Source of the DNA: Flavobacterium sp.
GTDB taxonomy: Bacteria > Bacteroidota > Bacteroidia > Flavobacteriales > Flavobacteriaceae
NCBI GenBank assembly: GCA_024642295.1
Contig: JAHEBK010000092.1
Coordinates: forward strand, 1-6,848
Direction: 5' to 3'
Length of the DNA stretch: 6,848 bases
The notes beneath the pieces were generated by a model, which saw nothing but the letters and a program-made list of their open reading frames with translations, was not told where the DNA came from and did not search any database. Positions within the stretch are counted from its first letter, which is position 1. The number at the start of each line of letters is the position of its first letter. Below are positions 6,647 to 6,848 of the stretch, piece after piece. A program made the translations under genes and the position numbers.

Positions 6647-6787
6647 AACGAGACATTATACAACAATGAAAGACCTCATATGAGTATTGGTAATCTTACT
6701 CCAAATTATGTCCATCAAAACAATATAAAAACAGAAAAATTATGGAAGAATTATTATGTAAAAAGTCCTATTATTGTAAACCAATAA
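6647..6787 (+). pseudogene. C-terminal remnant of an IS3-family transposase (OrfB/integrase core)
   Basis: Frame 6647-6787 encodes 46 residues ending in TAA. It opens with NETLYNNERPHMSIGNLTP and continues through KLWKNYY. The YNNERPH...SL..LTP pattern followed by a W-containing basic tail is the hallmark of the C-terminus of IS3-family integrase-core transposases. The catalytic DDE residues lie upstream in intact proteins and are missing here. An in-frame TAG (6644-6646) and further stops close the frame immediately upstream, so the rest was deleted or replaced. It cannot be a working gene. Confidence 0.82.
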
Positions 6788-6848
6788 CAGGACTAAAAAT
6801 GAGTTGTAAATCTATTTTAGGATTAAGTATAAATATGTAAACTTATTT
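6775..6848 (+). repeat. about 30-bp tandem repeats at the IS end
   Basis: Three units begin with TGTAAA at 6775, 6805 and 6836 (periods 30 and 31). Units 1 and 2 share 20 of 30 bases; both contain AGGAyTAA 14 bases after the TGTAAA begins. Unit 3 is cut by the window end but matches unit 2 in 11 of its 13 bases. Translated in the matching frames they read VNQ-x-QD, VNLF-x-D and VNLF, with stop codons at the x positions. They look like eroded terminal repeats of the element. Confidence 0.62.

Larger units (their letters stand above)
6647..6848 (+). mobile_element. right-hand end of a decayed IS3-family insertion sequence (continues past the window)
   Basis: The transposase tail is followed by about 60 bases of repeats with scattered stops, typical of the 3' end of an IS. 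Only the distal part of the element remains; the left limit is set by the break in transposase homology at about 6647. A small inverted repeat (GTTCT-TTTTT-AGAAC, 6635-6649) sits exactly at that limit. The right limit and any target duplication are outside the window. Confidence 0.68.

Noticed and set aside
6635..6649. GTTCT-TTTTT-AGAAC inverted repeat as a terminator
   Set aside because: A 5-bp stem is too weak and no gene ends just before it; it is noted only as lying at the IS break.

Overview
The window looks like a chromosomal segment from a flavobacterium-like member of the Bacteroidota. The DNA is AT-rich, the initiation regions are A-rich with little Shine-Dalgarno sequence, and the two best promoters carry the Bacteroidota -7 element TAnnTTTG. 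The protein types (OprP-like porin, lipoprotein PstS, PstC with an enlarged periplasmic part) fit the same group.

Layout from left to right: the 3' end of a phosphate-selective porin O/P-type gene (1-658); pstS (766-1629) with its own promoter and a strong terminator; pstC, pstA and pstB almost end to end (1-base gaps); phoU after a 96-base gap; a long hairpin terminator shared with a convergent minus-strand gene for a MurG/GT28-like glycosyltransferase; and, at the right edge, the decayed 3' tail of an IS3-family transposase followed by about 30-bp tandem repeats that run off the window.

The first six genes form one phosphate-acquisition module. The porin admits phosphate across the outer membrane, PstS captures it in the periplasm, PstC and PstA form the inner-membrane channel, PstB supplies ATP hydrolysis, and PhoU couples transport status to the Pho regulatory system. 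Upstream of both pstS and pstC there is a run of 7-bp TTAACAT-like half-sites with an exact 11-bp period. The half-sites stand in the same register relative to an identical TAATTTTG box, which is strong evidence for a PhoB/PhoP-type response regulator. The perfect 15-bp-stem terminator between pstS and pstC means the binding protein and the transporter core are separate, co-regulated units.

The most unusual protein feature is in PstC. About 100 extra residues between the first membrane helix and the permease core resemble the second lobe of PstS, without the SSGT phosphate-binding loop. No CRISPR array, tRNA, rRNA or phage gene was seen. The glycosyltransferase and the IS remnant have no evident link to phosphate uptake.
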